64,000 bases of DNA from Shewanella jiangmenensis (GTDB taxonomy: Bacteria; Pseudomonadota; Gammaproteobacteria; Enterobacterales; Shewanellaceae). The translations under genes were made by a program, and so were the position numbers. The notes under the pieces were generated by a model. The model saw only the letters and a program-made list of their open reading frames with translations, did no database searches and was not told where the DNA came from. The stretch is taken from NCBI RefSeq assembly GCF_018596335.1, contig NZ_JAHEPS010000004.1:62001-126000 (forward strand), given 5' to 3'. Of this stretch, positions 1 through 8,821 are shown in pieces; within the stretch, counting starts at the first letter, position 1; every line of letters starts with the position of its first letter.

Positions 1-217
1 TTTATAGACCTAGGTTTGTCTTGCTTGTTTTCTTTAAATTACTTTTTTGTAACCACGACGTCCTCGCTATCATGTTGTTATCTTTTGGTTTGACTAGGTT
101 TTTAAGCGTTGCCTGATATTAATGTTTTTATTTTGTTAATTTCATTTTGGCGGCTTTGGAAACGAAGGTTTAATCCATCTCCTACGTTCTTCACGTTCCA
201 GACTGATTTTTTTTAAA

Positions 218-242
218 CCAGTTGAGTTACTACTCCAACTGG
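218..242 (+). promoter_or_regulatory. Leader hairpin upstream of algD
   Basis: The arm CCAGTTGAGT (218-227) pairs with ACTCCAACTGG (232-242), with one bulged C and a TACT loop. No T-run follows, so it is not a typical terminator. It could be a 5' untranslated structure or a protein-binding palindrome in the alginate operon leader. Confidence 0.4.
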
Positions 243-275
243 GTAGAATTCAGCCCGAATTTAGCATGACTCGAA

Positions 276-294
276 CTCTGAAATTAATTCTGAG
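276..294. promoter_or_regulatory. Imperfect 19-bp inverted repeat in the alginate leader
   Basis: CTCTGAAATTAATTCTGAG is an inverted repeat in which 7 of 9 base pairs match around the central T. The size and symmetry suit a dimeric regulator. No regulator is known from this window to bind it, so operator status is inference. Confidence 0.3.
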
Positions 295-367
295 CTTTTG
301 ATCATGCTGCTTTGCATCACTGCTGGAATGGATTGTTTATTGTTGGAGTATTTAATTCCGGCAAGGG

Positions 368-395
368 TTTTTATTATCTAGATTTTTATTATCTA
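368..395 (+). repeat. 13-bp direct repeat next to the algD RBS
   Basis: TTTTTATTATCTA occurs at 368-380 and 383-395, separated by GA. The second copy ends five bases before the GGAAA Shine-Dalgarno-like sequence of algD. It could affect leader structure or expression by slippage. Confidence 0.7.
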
Positions 396-412
396 TCTTG
401 GAAATTAAGTAT

Positions 413-1723
413 ATGGATATCAGTATTTTTGGACTTGGATATGTCGGAGCTGTGTGTGCCGGTTGTTTGTCGGCCCGCGGCCATAAAGTGATTGGTGTCG
501 ATGTGTCTTACACCAAGATAGAACTCATCAACAAGGGCATGTCGCCCATCGTGGAGCCCGGATTGCAGGAATTGCTGCAAAAGGGCATCAAGGGCGGATT
601 GCTGAGCGGCACCACCAGTATTATCGACGCTGTGCTCAATACCTCGGTCAGTTTTATCTGCGTGGGCACCCCGAGCAAGCGTAACGGCGATTTGGATCTG
701 GTGTACCTCGAGCAGGTATGCGAGCAAATCGGTATGGCGCTGCGGGACAAGCGCGAACGCCACACTGTGGTGGTGCGCAGCACAGTGTTGCCGGGCACAG
801 TGCATAACGTCGTTATTCCAATCCTTGAGCGTGCTTCAGGCAAAAAAGCCGGCGAAGGTTTTGGTGTTGCGGTTAACCCTGAGTTTCTGCGTGAAAGCAC
901 CGCCATCAACGACTACGACTTCCCTGCCATGACAGTAATTGGCGAGTTTGATACCGAGTCGGGCGACGTGCTTGAAACCCTGTACCGCGACCTGGATGCA
1001 CCGATTTTCCGCCGCGATATCAAAGTGGCCGAGATGATCAAATACACCTGTAACGTCTGGCACGCCGCCAAGGTGACCTTCGCCAACGAGATTGGCAATA
1101 TCGCCAAGGCCTGTGGTGTCGATGGCCGCGCCGTGATGGACATCGTCTGTCAGGATCACAAGTTAAACCTGTCCAAATACTACATGAAGCCCGGCTTCGC
1201 CTTTGGTGGTTCATGCCTGCCCAAAGACGTGCGCGCCCTGACCTACCGCGCCGGTCAGCTCGATGTGGCTCACCCCATGCTTGCCGGCCTGATGCCGAGT
1301 AACGCCTTGCAGGTGCAGCGCGCCTTCGAAACCATCGCTTCTTACGACAAGCGCCGCGTTGCTTTGCTTGGTCTGAGCTTTAAAGCCGGCACCGACGATC
1401 TGCGTGAAAGCCCGCTGGTTGAACTGGCCGAGAAGCTGATTGGCAAAGGTTTTGAGCTGCAGATTTTCGATGAAAACGTTGAGTATGCCCGCGTGTTTGG
1501 CGCCAACAAGGAATACATCGAATCCAAGATCCCACATGTGTCTTCACTGCTCAACAATGATTTCGACGCCGTGATTAACAATGCGGACGTGATTGTGATT
1601 GGTAATGGCGATGCGCGTTTTGCCACCCTGGCCAATCATGCACCCGAAGGCAAGCGAGTGTTTGATCTTATTGGTTTTATGCACCAGCCAAGCCATGGAA
1701 ATCTCGAAGGCATTTGCTGGTAA
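413..1723 (+). CDS. algD: GDP-mannose 6-dehydrogenase AlgD
   Basis: AlgD oxidises GDP-mannose to GDP-mannuronate with NAD, the committing step of alginate synthesis in the cytoplasm. The protein is 436 residues, the same length as the Pseudomonas enzyme. The N-terminal Rossmann motif GLGYVG is at residues 8-13, and the catalytic cysteine is C268 in GFAFGGSCLPKD, at the expected position. I chose the ATG at 413 because it has GGAAA at 400-404 and gives the canonical MDISIFGLGYVG start. An upstream in-frame TTG at 398 would add five unsupported residues. It is the first gene of the twelve-gene alginate operon. Related UDP-glucose dehydrogenases share the fold, but the context and match favour AlgD. 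Confidence 0.96.
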   Translation: MDISIFGLGYVGAVCAGCLSARGHKVIGVDVSYTKIELINKGMSPIVEPGLQELLQKGIKGGLLSGTTSIIDAVLNTSVSFICVGTPSKRNGDLDLVYLEQVCEQIGMALRDKRERHTVVVRSTVLPGTVHNVVIPILERASGKKAGEGFGVAVNPEFLRESTAINDYDFPAMTVIGEFDTESGDVLETLYRDLDAPIFRRDIKVAEMIKYTCNVWHAAKVTFANEIGNIAKACGVDGRAVMDIVCQDHKLNLSKYYMKPGFAFGGSCLPKDVRALTYRAGQLDVAHPMLAGLMPSNALQVQRAFETIASYDKRRVALLGLSFKAGTDDLRESPLVELAEKLIGKGFELQIFDENVEYARVFGANKEYIESKIPHVSSLLNNDFDAVINNADVIVIGNGDARFATLANHAPEGKRVFDLIGFMHQPSHGNLEGICW

Positions 1724-1783
1724 ACCCGCTGTCGGCAGCCTGGCTGCCGCAGATTTCAGTCAATCCAGACAAGGACTAATGTC

Positions 1784-3217
1784 ATGATCCCGCTGATTCT
1801 GTCCGGTGGCACAGGCACAAGGCTGTGGCCGCTGTCCCGTAAGCTGTTCCCCAAGCAATTCCACGCACTGACCGGCGAACACTCGCTGCTACAGCAAACC
1901 ATGCTGCGTCTTGGCAGTGTGGAGCTGCAGGCGCCGATTGTGGTCTGTAACAGTGAACACCACTTCATTGCCAGCGAACAACTGGCTCAGGTGCACCATG
2001 CGCCGCAGTTGATGGTGCTGGAACCCTTTGGCCGCAATACCGCGCCGGCGGTAGCGCTGGTGGCCATGCATCTGCTGGCGCAGGGCCGCGATGAGATGCT
2101 GCTGGTACTGCCTGCCGATCACCTTATCAAGGATGAAAACGCTTTTGCAGCCGCCGTTGCCGAGGCTGGCAAAGTGGCTGAGTCTGGCCAGCTTGCGCTG
2201 TTTGGCATTCGTGCGACGCATCCTGAAACCGGTTATGGCTACATTCGCGGTGAGTCGGTGGGTTTACTCGGGCAGGCTCAGCCGGTGGCCGAGTTTATCG
2301 AAAAGCCGAATTCACAGCTCGCCGCGCAGTTTGTCGAGCAGGGCAACTACTTCTGGAACAGCGGCATGTTTATGTTCCGCTGCAGCGACTTTATCGAAGA
2401 GCTGGGTAAGTATTCGCCGGCGATTCTGCAGGCCTGTAACGACACTCTGGCTGCCAGCAAGCACAAGTCCCGCGTGCTCAATATCGATGCCGATGCGTTC
2501 CGCCATTGTCCGGACGATTCCATCGACTATGCGGTGATGGAGCATACCGCCAAGGCGGTGGTTGTGCCTTTTGCCGGTGGCTGGACCGATGTGGGTTCCT
2601 GGTCGGCGCTGCGTGAAGTGCAGGCGCAGGACGAAAACCGCAATGCCTGTCGTGGTGATGTGCTGCTCAAGGACTGCAACAACAGCTACATCCATGCCAC
2701 CAACCGTCTGGTGACTGTGCTTGGTATGAGCAATGTGGTGGTGGTGGAGACCAAGGATGCGGTGATGATAGCCCACGCCGACCGCAGTCAGGACATCAAG
2801 ACAGTGGTCAATACCCTGGGTGCCAGTGGCCGTGATGAGGTCAACAGCCATCCGCAGGTGTTCCGTCCCTGGGGCTCTTACGACTCAGTGGACCAGGGCC
2901 GCCGCTTTCAGGTGAAACGCATTACGGTGCAGCCCGGCGCGCGCCTGTCGCTGCAAAAGCACCATCACCGTGCCGAGCACTGGATTGTGGTGTCCGGCAC
3001 CGCTGAAGTGACCTGTGATGACAAGGTATTTCTGCTGACCGAAAACCAGTCGACCTACATCCCGATTGCGTCTGTGCATCGCCTGGCTAACCCAGGGAAA
3101 ATCCCGCTTGAAATCATCGAGGTACAGTCCGGGAGTTACCTGGGTGAAGACGATATCGAGCGCTACGATGATATCTACGGCCGTGCTCCAGGCCTTGAAC
3201 AGCGCCAGGAAATGTAA
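1784..3217 (+). CDS. algA: Mannose-1-phosphate guanylyltransferase / mannose-6-phosphate isomerase AlgA
   Basis: This bifunctional type II enzyme isomerises fructose-6-phosphate to mannose-6-phosphate and couples mannose-1-phosphate to GTP, giving GDP-mannose for AlgD. The pyrophosphorylase motif GGTGTRLWPLSR is at residues 8-19 and FIEKP follows later. The C-terminal cupin isomerase domain has the metal-site motif QKHHHRAEHW at residues 391-400. The length of 477 residues is normal. AAGGA precedes the ATG. In Pseudomonas algA is the last gene of the operon; here it is second, 60 bases after algD. A phosphomannomutase (AlgC) is not in this window, as usual. Confidence 0.95.
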   Translation: MIPLILSGGTGTRLWPLSRKLFPKQFHALTGEHSLLQQTMLRLGSVELQAPIVVCNSEHHFIASEQLAQVHHAPQLMVLEPFGRNTAPAVALVAMHLLAQGRDEMLLVLPADHLIKDENAFAAAVAEAGKVAESGQLALFGIRATHPETGYGYIRGESVGLLGQAQPVAEFIEKPNSQLAAQFVEQGNYFWNSGMFMFRCSDFIEELGKYSPAILQACNDTLAASKHKSRVLNIDADAFRHCPDDSIDYAVMEHTAKAVVVPFAGGWTDVGSWSALREVQAQDENRNACRGDVLLKDCNNSYIHATNRLVTVLGMSNVVVVETKDAVMIAHADRSQDIKTVVNTLGASGRDEVNSHPQVFRPWGSYDSVDQGRRFQVKRITVQPGARLSLQKHHHRAEHWIVVSGTAEVTCDDKVFLLTENQSTYIPIASVHRLANPGKIPLEIIEVQSGSYLGEDDIERYDDIYGRAPGLEQRQEM

Positions 3218-3222
3218 GCCCC

Positions 3223-4737
3223 ATGCATGTGTCCAGTTTGAGCCCATGGCAAGCCAGGCTGCGTAAAATCAGCAGCTGGGCCTGCCTGTTTGGATTGATA
3301 GCGCTGGCGTCGACCCTGATTGACCCGGCCTATCTCGACCCGGCTCACCATAAGTTTATTTTGCTGATAGGTGCAGTGGGCCTGTGGCGTTACTCCAACG
3401 CCTTTATCCATTACCTGCGCGGCATGTATTTTCTGCACTGGCATTTTCCCGGGCTTCGCAGCCGGGTGGATGCCATGGGCAAGGATGCTTTGCCATCGCA
3501 CATGTACATGGTGGTCACCAGCTTCAGGATCCCGGCCGAAACCACCTACAAGGTGTATCGCTCGGTGTTTGAAGAGCTGATGGCGATTGAGGTGCCAAGC
3601 ACTGTGATCGCCTCCATTGTGGAGCGGGGGGATGAAGACTTTATCCGCCAAATTCTGCAGGAAGTGGATGGCGGGGAAGGGCGCATTCAGCTGGTGGTGG
3701 TGCGGGCGCGCGGTACCGGAAAACGCGACGGCCTCGCCCATGCGTTCCGTGCTCTGTCGCGGCGTATGCCCACCTCGGATGCGGTGGTCGGCGTGGTTGA
3801 TGGCGATACCATCATGCTGCCCGGCTGTATCGAGAAGGCGGTGAAAGTGTTCGCCGCCCTGCCCAATGTGGGCGGGGTCACCACCAACGAGTTTTGTGTG
3901 GTGGAGGGCGGCCGTCTAATCAAGGAATGGCACACCATGCGTTTTGTGCAGCGCCACATCAACATGTGTTCGATGGCGCTGTCGCATCGGGTGTTGACCC
4001 TGACCGGACGGCTGTCGTTTTTCCGCGCCGAGGTGATGATAGATCCGGATTTTATCAAGGACGTGGAGGCCGATTTTCTCGAGCACTGGCGCCTTGGCAA
4101 ATTCCAGTTTTTGACCGGGGATGACAAGTCGTCCTGGTTTTCGCTGATGCGCGGCGGCTGGGACACCTATTATGTGCCCGACAGCCACACCCTAACGGTG
4201 GAGCATCCGCCCGAGGGCAACTTTTTTACCGCGACCCGCACCCTGATGTACCGCTGGTACGGTAATTCGCTGCGCCAGAACTTCCGTGCCACCAAGGAGC
4301 TTGGCCTGCGCCGGCTGGGGCTGTTTGCCAGTTATGTGCTTTATGACCAGCGGGTCTCGATGTGGACCTGTCTTGCCGGCCTCACCGGCTCGCTGCTGGC
4401 GGGGCTGCTGTTTGGTATTCAGTACCTGCTGGTGTACCTGTTCTGGATCCTGGTGTCTCGAACCCTGGTCACCTTAACCTTTTTCCTGACCCGGCATCCG
4501 GTGGACCCTTTGTATCCCTTTGTTCTGTATTACAACCAGATAGTGGGATCGGTAATGAAGGTGTACTCCATGTTCCATATGGATCAGCAAAGCTGGACCC
4601 GGCAAAAAACCACACTGAACAACCAGTTAAATCTGGATGTGCGCATGAATCGCTGGACCTCGAAAGTGGCTTGGTTATCGTCCATTGCCATTTTCTTCGG
4701 GGTGATTTCCGCACTGCTACAACTGACTCAACGTTAA
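3223..4737 (+). CDS. alg8: Alginate polymerase glycosyltransferase Alg8
   Basis: Alg8 is the inner-membrane family 2 glycosyltransferase that polymerises GDP-mannuronate to polymannuronate. At 504 residues it has N-terminal membrane segments, a cytoplasmic GT2 domain with the nucleotide-sugar/metal motif D193-G-D195, a second acidic motif GDDKSSW at 299-305, and several C-terminal membrane helices from about residue 380. It starts five bases after algA and precedes alg44, its c-di-GMP-binding partner. Cellulose and hyaluronan synthases are relatives, but the neighbours fix the assignment. Confidence 0.94.
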   Translation: MHVSSLSPWQARLRKISSWACLFGLIALASTLIDPAYLDPAHHKFILLIGAVGLWRYSNAFIHYLRGMYFLHWHFPGLRSRVDAMGKDALPSHMYMVVTSFRIPAETTYKVYRSVFEELMAIEVPSTVIASIVERGDEDFIRQILQEVDGGEGRIQLVVVRARGTGKRDGLAHAFRALSRRMPTSDAVVGVVDGDTIMLPGCIEKAVKVFAALPNVGGVTTNEFCVVEGGRLIKEWHTMRFVQRHINMCSMALSHRVLTLTGRLSFFRAEVMIDPDFIKDVEADFLEHWRLGKFQFLTGDDKSSWFSLMRGGWDTYYVPDSHTLTVEHPPEGNFFTATRTLMYRWYGNSLRQNFRATKELGLRRLGLFASYVLYDQRVSMWTCLAGLTGSLLAGLLFGIQYLLVYLFWILVSRTLVTLTFFLTRHPVDPLYPFVLYYNQIVGSVMKVYSMFHMDQQSWTRQKTTLNNQLNLDVRMNRWTSKVAWLSSIAIFFGVISALLQLTQR

Positions 4738-4750
4738 ACAAGGGATTGAG

Positions 4751-5902
4751 ATGAGTATTGCCTTGCCTGCCACCGCGGTGGTGCACGAAGCCATAGATGA
4801 GCGCCAGTTTGTGCGCGCCAAACTGCCTGCCAAAGTGATGTTGACCGACACGGATGAAAAACGGCACATCCCCTGCGAGCTGCTGGATATTTCGCTGGGC
4901 GGACTTGGGCTCAGCTGTAAAGAGACTCTGACCGTCAACGGTGTCTATCGGGTGCTGATCATCCTGTCGATTAAAGGGGTAGACCTCAATATCAAGGGTC
5001 GCATCACTGTGCTCAAACAGGCCGACAATAAAGTCGGCGCCCGCTTTGTCGATATGGAGCCGGAGCGCACCGATATTCTGCGTTACATCATTTCCGCTTA
5101 TATGTCCGGTGAAATGGCCGACGTGAACGGCCTGTTCAATGTGATGCAGCGGGAAAACTACATTAAGGAGCGCAAGCAAAAGCTCCAGCATGTGCGTACC
5201 CCGTGGCAGCGCGCCAAGGCGCTGCTGGGCACCCTGCTGTTTTCACTGCTTGGATTGGGTGCCATCGCCTTTGCCGCTTATCAGGCTTACGGGCTGTTTT
5301 TTCGCTTCCCCGCCGCCGAGGCGCGGGTGGTCAGTGCCAACCATGTGATAAGCGTGCCCGACAATGGCGTGGTGAAGTATCTGCTGCCCGCCGGTGCCAC
5401 CGAGGTCAAGCAGGGTGAGCCGCTGCTGAGCGTGTCATCGCAGCTTGCCAGCCGCCTCACCAGCGCCAACGACCTTGCCGTCGTCAGCCAGCTTTCCAGT
5501 GCCGATGCCAACAGCCTGCTCGGGCTTGCCAACGTCGAAACCGTCATCGCCAGCCCCTGCGACTGCGTGCTGTATTTCCCCGAAGGCCGCAAGGAAGGCT
5601 TTGGCTACAAGGGCGATGTGCTGGTGCACCTGCTGCCCAAAGATGCCGCTATGCTGGTGGAGGCCAGTGTGCCCTACAGCCAGCTTGAAGCCCTTGGCTC
5701 GGTAAACCGGATTGAGCTGCAGGTGTATGGTGATGAGCGCCGTATTCAGGGTGAAATCTTAAGTTCGGTGACCGATGTCGATACCCAGCGGGTGCGCCTG
5801 ACTATCAAACCCGATGCGCCTTTGGCCAGCGCCGCCTATCTGAAACCCGTGTGGGTGCAGTTTTCCCAGGGGCTGGCGTTACCGGCAAACCCACTCGGCT
5901 AA
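4751..5902 (+). CDS. alg44: Alginate co-polymerase Alg44 (PilZ domain, HlyD-like periplasmic part)
   Basis: Alg44 binds c-di-GMP and activates Alg8. The N-terminal PilZ domain keeps both ligand motifs: R18-Q-F-V-R22 (RxxxR) and D46-I-S48-L-G-G51 (DxSxxG). One membrane helix spans about residues 157-180. The periplasmic remainder resembles HlyD/MFP adaptors and may bridge to AlgK/AlgE. Length is 383 residues, close to the Pseudomonas protein. GGGATTGAG just upstream provides a ribosome binding site. The intact PilZ motifs predict that polymer synthesis here depends on c-di-GMP, which fits the diguanylate cyclase gene just beyond the operon. Confidence 0.94.
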   Translation: MSIALPATAVVHEAIDERQFVRAKLPAKVMLTDTDEKRHIPCELLDISLGGLGLSCKETLTVNGVYRVLIILSIKGVDLNIKGRITVLKQADNKVGARFVDMEPERTDILRYIISAYMSGEMADVNGLFNVMQRENYIKERKQKLQHVRTPWQRAKALLGTLLFSLLGLGAIAFAAYQAYGLFFRFPAAEARVVSANHVISVPDNGVVKYLLPAGATEVKQGEPLLSVSSQLASRLTSANDLAVVSQLSSADANSLLGLANVETVIASPCDCVLYFPEGRKEGFGYKGDVLVHLLPKDAAMLVEASVPYSQLEALGSVNRIELQVYGDERRIQGEILSSVTDVDTQRVRLTIKPDAPLASAAYLKPVWVQFSQGLALPANPLG

Positions 5903-5911
5903 GGCACAGGC

Positions 5912-7477
5912 GTGAATATGGACATTCAACCGAGGCAAAACCGCCTCATCGGCCTTAGCCACCCGCTCAAAACTATGCTGAGCAAGGCGCTGGGCGCAGT
6001 GCTGGGGGCGGCATTGCCGCTCTCGGTTGCCTTCAGCGGCCCGGCCGCCGCCCTGAGCCTTGAGCAGGTTCGCTATGCCCTGTATCAGGACCCTGCCGCT
6101 CCTGTCACCGGCGCGCTGGAGCAACTGGCCGCCGATGGCGACACAGGCGCCATGCTGATGCTGGCTAATCGCTTGCTGCAGACCGAAACCGACGACAGTA
6201 CGCGGATTATTGCGCTTTATAAACAGGCATTTGATGATGGCCGCGGTGAAATGGCGGCCCTCAGTGGGCTGGTGCGGCTTGTGGAGATGTATCCGCATCT
6301 GCAATCCAGCCAGCGCAGTTACTTTGAGCGGGCACTAAGGCTCTACAGCCATGACCGTGATTTGGCATCGGTGGCGGCCACGCTGGACGTTTCGCTCCTG
6401 TACCCCGAACTGGTGGCAGACAAGGCCACGTTGCTGGCGCTGTACGGGGCTGCCTGTGTCGAGAATTGTAAAACCGCGTATTTTGCAGCGGTTCACGCCG
6501 CCCATAACGGCGACACCGAGCTTGCGTTGGCACGCTTTCGCGACGCCATGAGCTACGAGCCCAAGGCGGTGGAGCGTTACTATCAGGCGCTGAATGAGAC
6601 TGACAGGGACAACCTGTTTCGCCGTTTTGCGGACGACCTGAAAACGGCAACGCCGCCGGTCAGCGCCGAGGTGGCGCTGGCCACGGGTAAGGTACTCGAC
6701 CGCATCGCCGACATTAAGCGGGTTGATGAGCAGTTGGCAGAGCTCGCCCGCCGGGCCGCCGAGGAGCGGGCAATAGCGCAGGCACTTGCCCGCGGCGAGC
6801 CTGCGCCTGAAAAGAGCCAGGCTGTGCCTGAAAAGAACGAGGCTACCACCGATGAGCTGGCGCGCGCCCAGCCCGAGTCTGAGCAAATTCGCGCCGAAGG
6901 TCAGTACTGGATTGATCAGGCCGTATCGGCCGGGCTCTTGGATGCCATGATAAGTCAGCTGTATTCAATGACATCCTCACCCGAGTCGTACAGTGGCGAT
7001 GAAGCCTTTGCACTTATCCGCGACATCGAACGGCAAGACCCACTTCAGGGCAGGCGCCTGCGGGTGGCGGCGCTGATGGTGATTGACTGGCCAACCCTTG
7101 ACCCCGAGGCGGCCCATAAGCTAATCCAGCAAATGATTGCCGAAGGTGATGCCCAGGGCGAGCTGCTGCTTGCCGACCTCTACAGCCGTGGCGGCCTCGA
7201 TGAACCGGATCAGCAGCGTGCTCTGACGCTGCTCAAGCAACTTGCCGACAAGGGCGAGCGCACCGCCATGCATCGGATGGCGGGTATCTATACCTATGGC
7301 CGGGCGATTTGCCGCGATTACGAGCAGGGTTATCGCTATGCCCTGATAACCCTTGGCATGGGCGGTCAGCGCGCCATGAGTATCGTGCGTTTTCTCGAAG
7401 GTCAGCTCGATAGCGACACAATCAAGCGGGTGAAACAGGAAAGCGCCCGTTATCTCAAGGATTTGGAGAGTTTATGA
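5912..7477 (+). CDS. algK: Alginate export TPR/Sel1 protein AlgK, apparently not a lipoprotein
   Basis: AlgK is the periplasmic helical-repeat scaffold that helps place the AlgE porin and links the synthase to the outer membrane. This 521-residue protein has a hydrophobic export signal (MLSKALGAVLGAALPLSVAF region, ending near PAAALS) and many helical repeats. The C-terminal repeats are Sel1-like, such as HRMAGIYTYGRAICRDYEQG. Pseudomonas AlgK is an outer membrane lipoprotein, but no cysteine occurs in the first 90 residues here, so no lipobox is visible. The start is uncertain: GTG 5912 has AAGG seven bases upstream, while ATG 5918 would remove two residues. The sequence is divergent; assignment rests on its position between alg44 and algE plus the repeats. 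Confidence 0.82.
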   Translation: MNMDIQPRQNRLIGLSHPLKTMLSKALGAVLGAALPLSVAFSGPAAALSLEQVRYALYQDPAAPVTGALEQLAADGDTGAMLMLANRLLQTETDDSTRIIALYKQAFDDGRGEMAALSGLVRLVEMYPHLQSSQRSYFERALRLYSHDRDLASVAATLDVSLLYPELVADKATLLALYGAACVENCKTAYFAAVHAAHNGDTELALARFRDAMSYEPKAVERYYQALNETDRDNLFRRFADDLKTATPPVSAEVALATGKVLDRIADIKRVDEQLAELARRAAEERAIAQALARGEPAPEKSQAVPEKNEATTDELARAQPESEQIRAEGQYWIDQAVSAGLLDAMISQLYSMTSSPESYSGDEAFALIRDIERQDPLQGRRLRVAALMVIDWPTLDPEAAHKLIQQMIAEGDAQGELLLADLYSRGGLDEPDQQRALTLLKQLADKGERTAMHRMAGIYTYGRAICRDYEQGYRYALITLGMGGQRAMSIVRFLEGQLDSDTIKRVKQESARYLKDLESL

Positions 7478-8808
7478 GTCAGTTTGGCAAATGGGCCGGA
7501 TGTGCCCTGATGCTGTGGGGGGCGCACGGCTTTGCAGCGCCCATGTCGGCCGAACCTGTTAGCAGCGAGTGGGGCCACAAGCTGTCTGTGCAGGGCGGTT
7601 ATGCTCCCCGTGATGGCGTGCTTGGCGCCAGCAGTGATGATTTCTACAGCCTGCGCTACGAGCCTTCGTTCAACTGGTACAGCCCGGACAAACAGTGGCA
7701 CAAGTGGCAGGTTTTTGCCCGTGGCTGGCTGGCTTACGATGAAAACGCGGCGCTGGTGCAGGAGCAGGACGATGCCAGAACCGACGGTTTCAATGCCGAG
7801 CTGCGGGAGTTTTTCGTCCGCCGCCGGCTCTTGGGCGATGACCCGCGCTTTGCGCTGACGCTGGGGCGGCAACGTTATTCTGACCGTCTCGGTTTGTGGT
7901 GGGATGATGCGCTGGAGTCGGTGCGGTTCGATTATCAGGGCAGCACCTCCGAGGGCTTTTTGGCACTGGGCCAGAAGCTTGCCAGCTACAACACCGACAT
8001 TGACCATCTGAGCGACGCCGATGACGAGGTGCTGTATGCCTTCGGTGAATACGCCCTTCGCTGGAGCAGCCGTCACTGGCTCGGTGGTCGCGCCATGCTG
8101 GAGCACGACCATTCAGATAAGGACATTGAAGATCGCCGCGATTATCAGGGCTACCGGCTGGGGCTGTTTGCCAAGGGCGATGCACCGCTTGGCAGCCTGC
8201 TGCTGGATTATCACTCCGAGTTTGCCTTTATCGATGGCGAGCGCGAGCAGTATCTGCAGCGCCAGTGGCAAAGCGTCGATGTTCAGGGCTGGGCCTGGCT
8301 GTCTGATGTCGGGCTGCAATGGTCGCAGCTCATCCTTAAGCCCCGGCTGTCGCTGCAGTGGGGTTTGACCGACAAGCCGACCGCAGCCGATGACGGTTTT
8401 TTCCAAAACCGGATTCAGTCTGACCGGGTGCGCGAAAACGACGACTTCGGTACCCGTTTGGTGAGCTCCTTCTTTCGTCTTGAAGTGCGCAACCTTAAAT
8501 ATGTGGGCCTGGGTTTACGGATCGAACCGGCTTCCCGTCAGGAACTTAACCTGCGGCTGACCGATTTGCACCGCCAGACCGACTTGCTGCCGGGGGCGCT
8601 GCGCACCGAGCAGGAGATGGGCAGCGGTACACACCTTGGCCAAATGCTGGATCTGCAGTGGTATTGGGAGCAGTTTCCCAGGGCCTTTAATGGCCGGGTG
8701 CAGCAGCTCAATCTGCTCGTTGGTGCCGGCGCGTTCTTTCCGGCCGATGCTATGGGCGACATGGACACCCAGTACCAGCTGATGCTGGGGCTGACTGCGC
8801 GCTACTGA
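7474..8808 (+). CDS. algE: Alginate export outer membrane porin AlgE
   Basis: AlgE is the beta-barrel through which the anionic polymer leaves the cell. The ORF overlaps algK by ATGA. It has an N-terminal signal (cleavage near HGFAAP), a barrel rich in alternating aromatic strands, and a C-terminal LGLTARY ending in an aromatic residue as in outer membrane proteins. Motifs such as LRYEPSFNWY, ELREFFVRRR, TLGRQRYSDR and WWDDALESVRFDY are AlgE-like. Length is 444 residues, slightly shorter than the Pseudomonas porin of about 490. Arg-rich strands would suit the positively charged pore needed for alginate. Confidence 0.93.
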   Translation: MSQFGKWAGCALMLWGAHGFAAPMSAEPVSSEWGHKLSVQGGYAPRDGVLGASSDDFYSLRYEPSFNWYSPDKQWHKWQVFARGWLAYDENAALVQEQDDARTDGFNAELREFFVRRRLLGDDPRFALTLGRQRYSDRLGLWWDDALESVRFDYQGSTSEGFLALGQKLASYNTDIDHLSDADDEVLYAFGEYALRWSSRHWLGGRAMLEHDHSDKDIEDRRDYQGYRLGLFAKGDAPLGSLLLDYHSEFAFIDGEREQYLQRQWQSVDVQGWAWLSDVGLQWSQLILKPRLSLQWGLTDKPTAADDGFFQNRIQSDRVRENDDFGTRLVSSFFRLEVRNLKYVGLGLRIEPASRQELNLRLTDLHRQTDLLPGALRTEQEMGSGTHLGQMLDLQWYWEQFPRAFNGRVQQLNLLVGAGAFFPADAMGDMDTQYQLMLGLTARY

Positions 8809-8821
8809 CGGAGTCGGCCCG

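Larger units (their letters stand above)
1..412 (+). promoter_or_regulatory. AT-rich leader of the alginate operon
   Basis: No convincing gene is visible in this stretch, which is clearly more AT-rich than the operon that follows. It contains a hairpin (218-242), an imperfect inverted repeat (276-294) and a direct repeat next to the algD ribosome binding site (368-395). The gene starting at 413 is the first of a long operon, so the main promoter and any operators probably lie here. I could not place -35/-10 boxes with confidence. GAACTC at 273-278 resembles an extracytoplasmic sigma factor -35 element, but no matching -10 is convincing. Confidence 0.5.

Noticed and set aside
273..301. AlgU/sigma-E promoter for algD
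   Set aside because: GAACTC resembles a -35 box, but the expected -10 (TCTGA or TCTAA) is not found at the right spacing, so I did not call a promoter.
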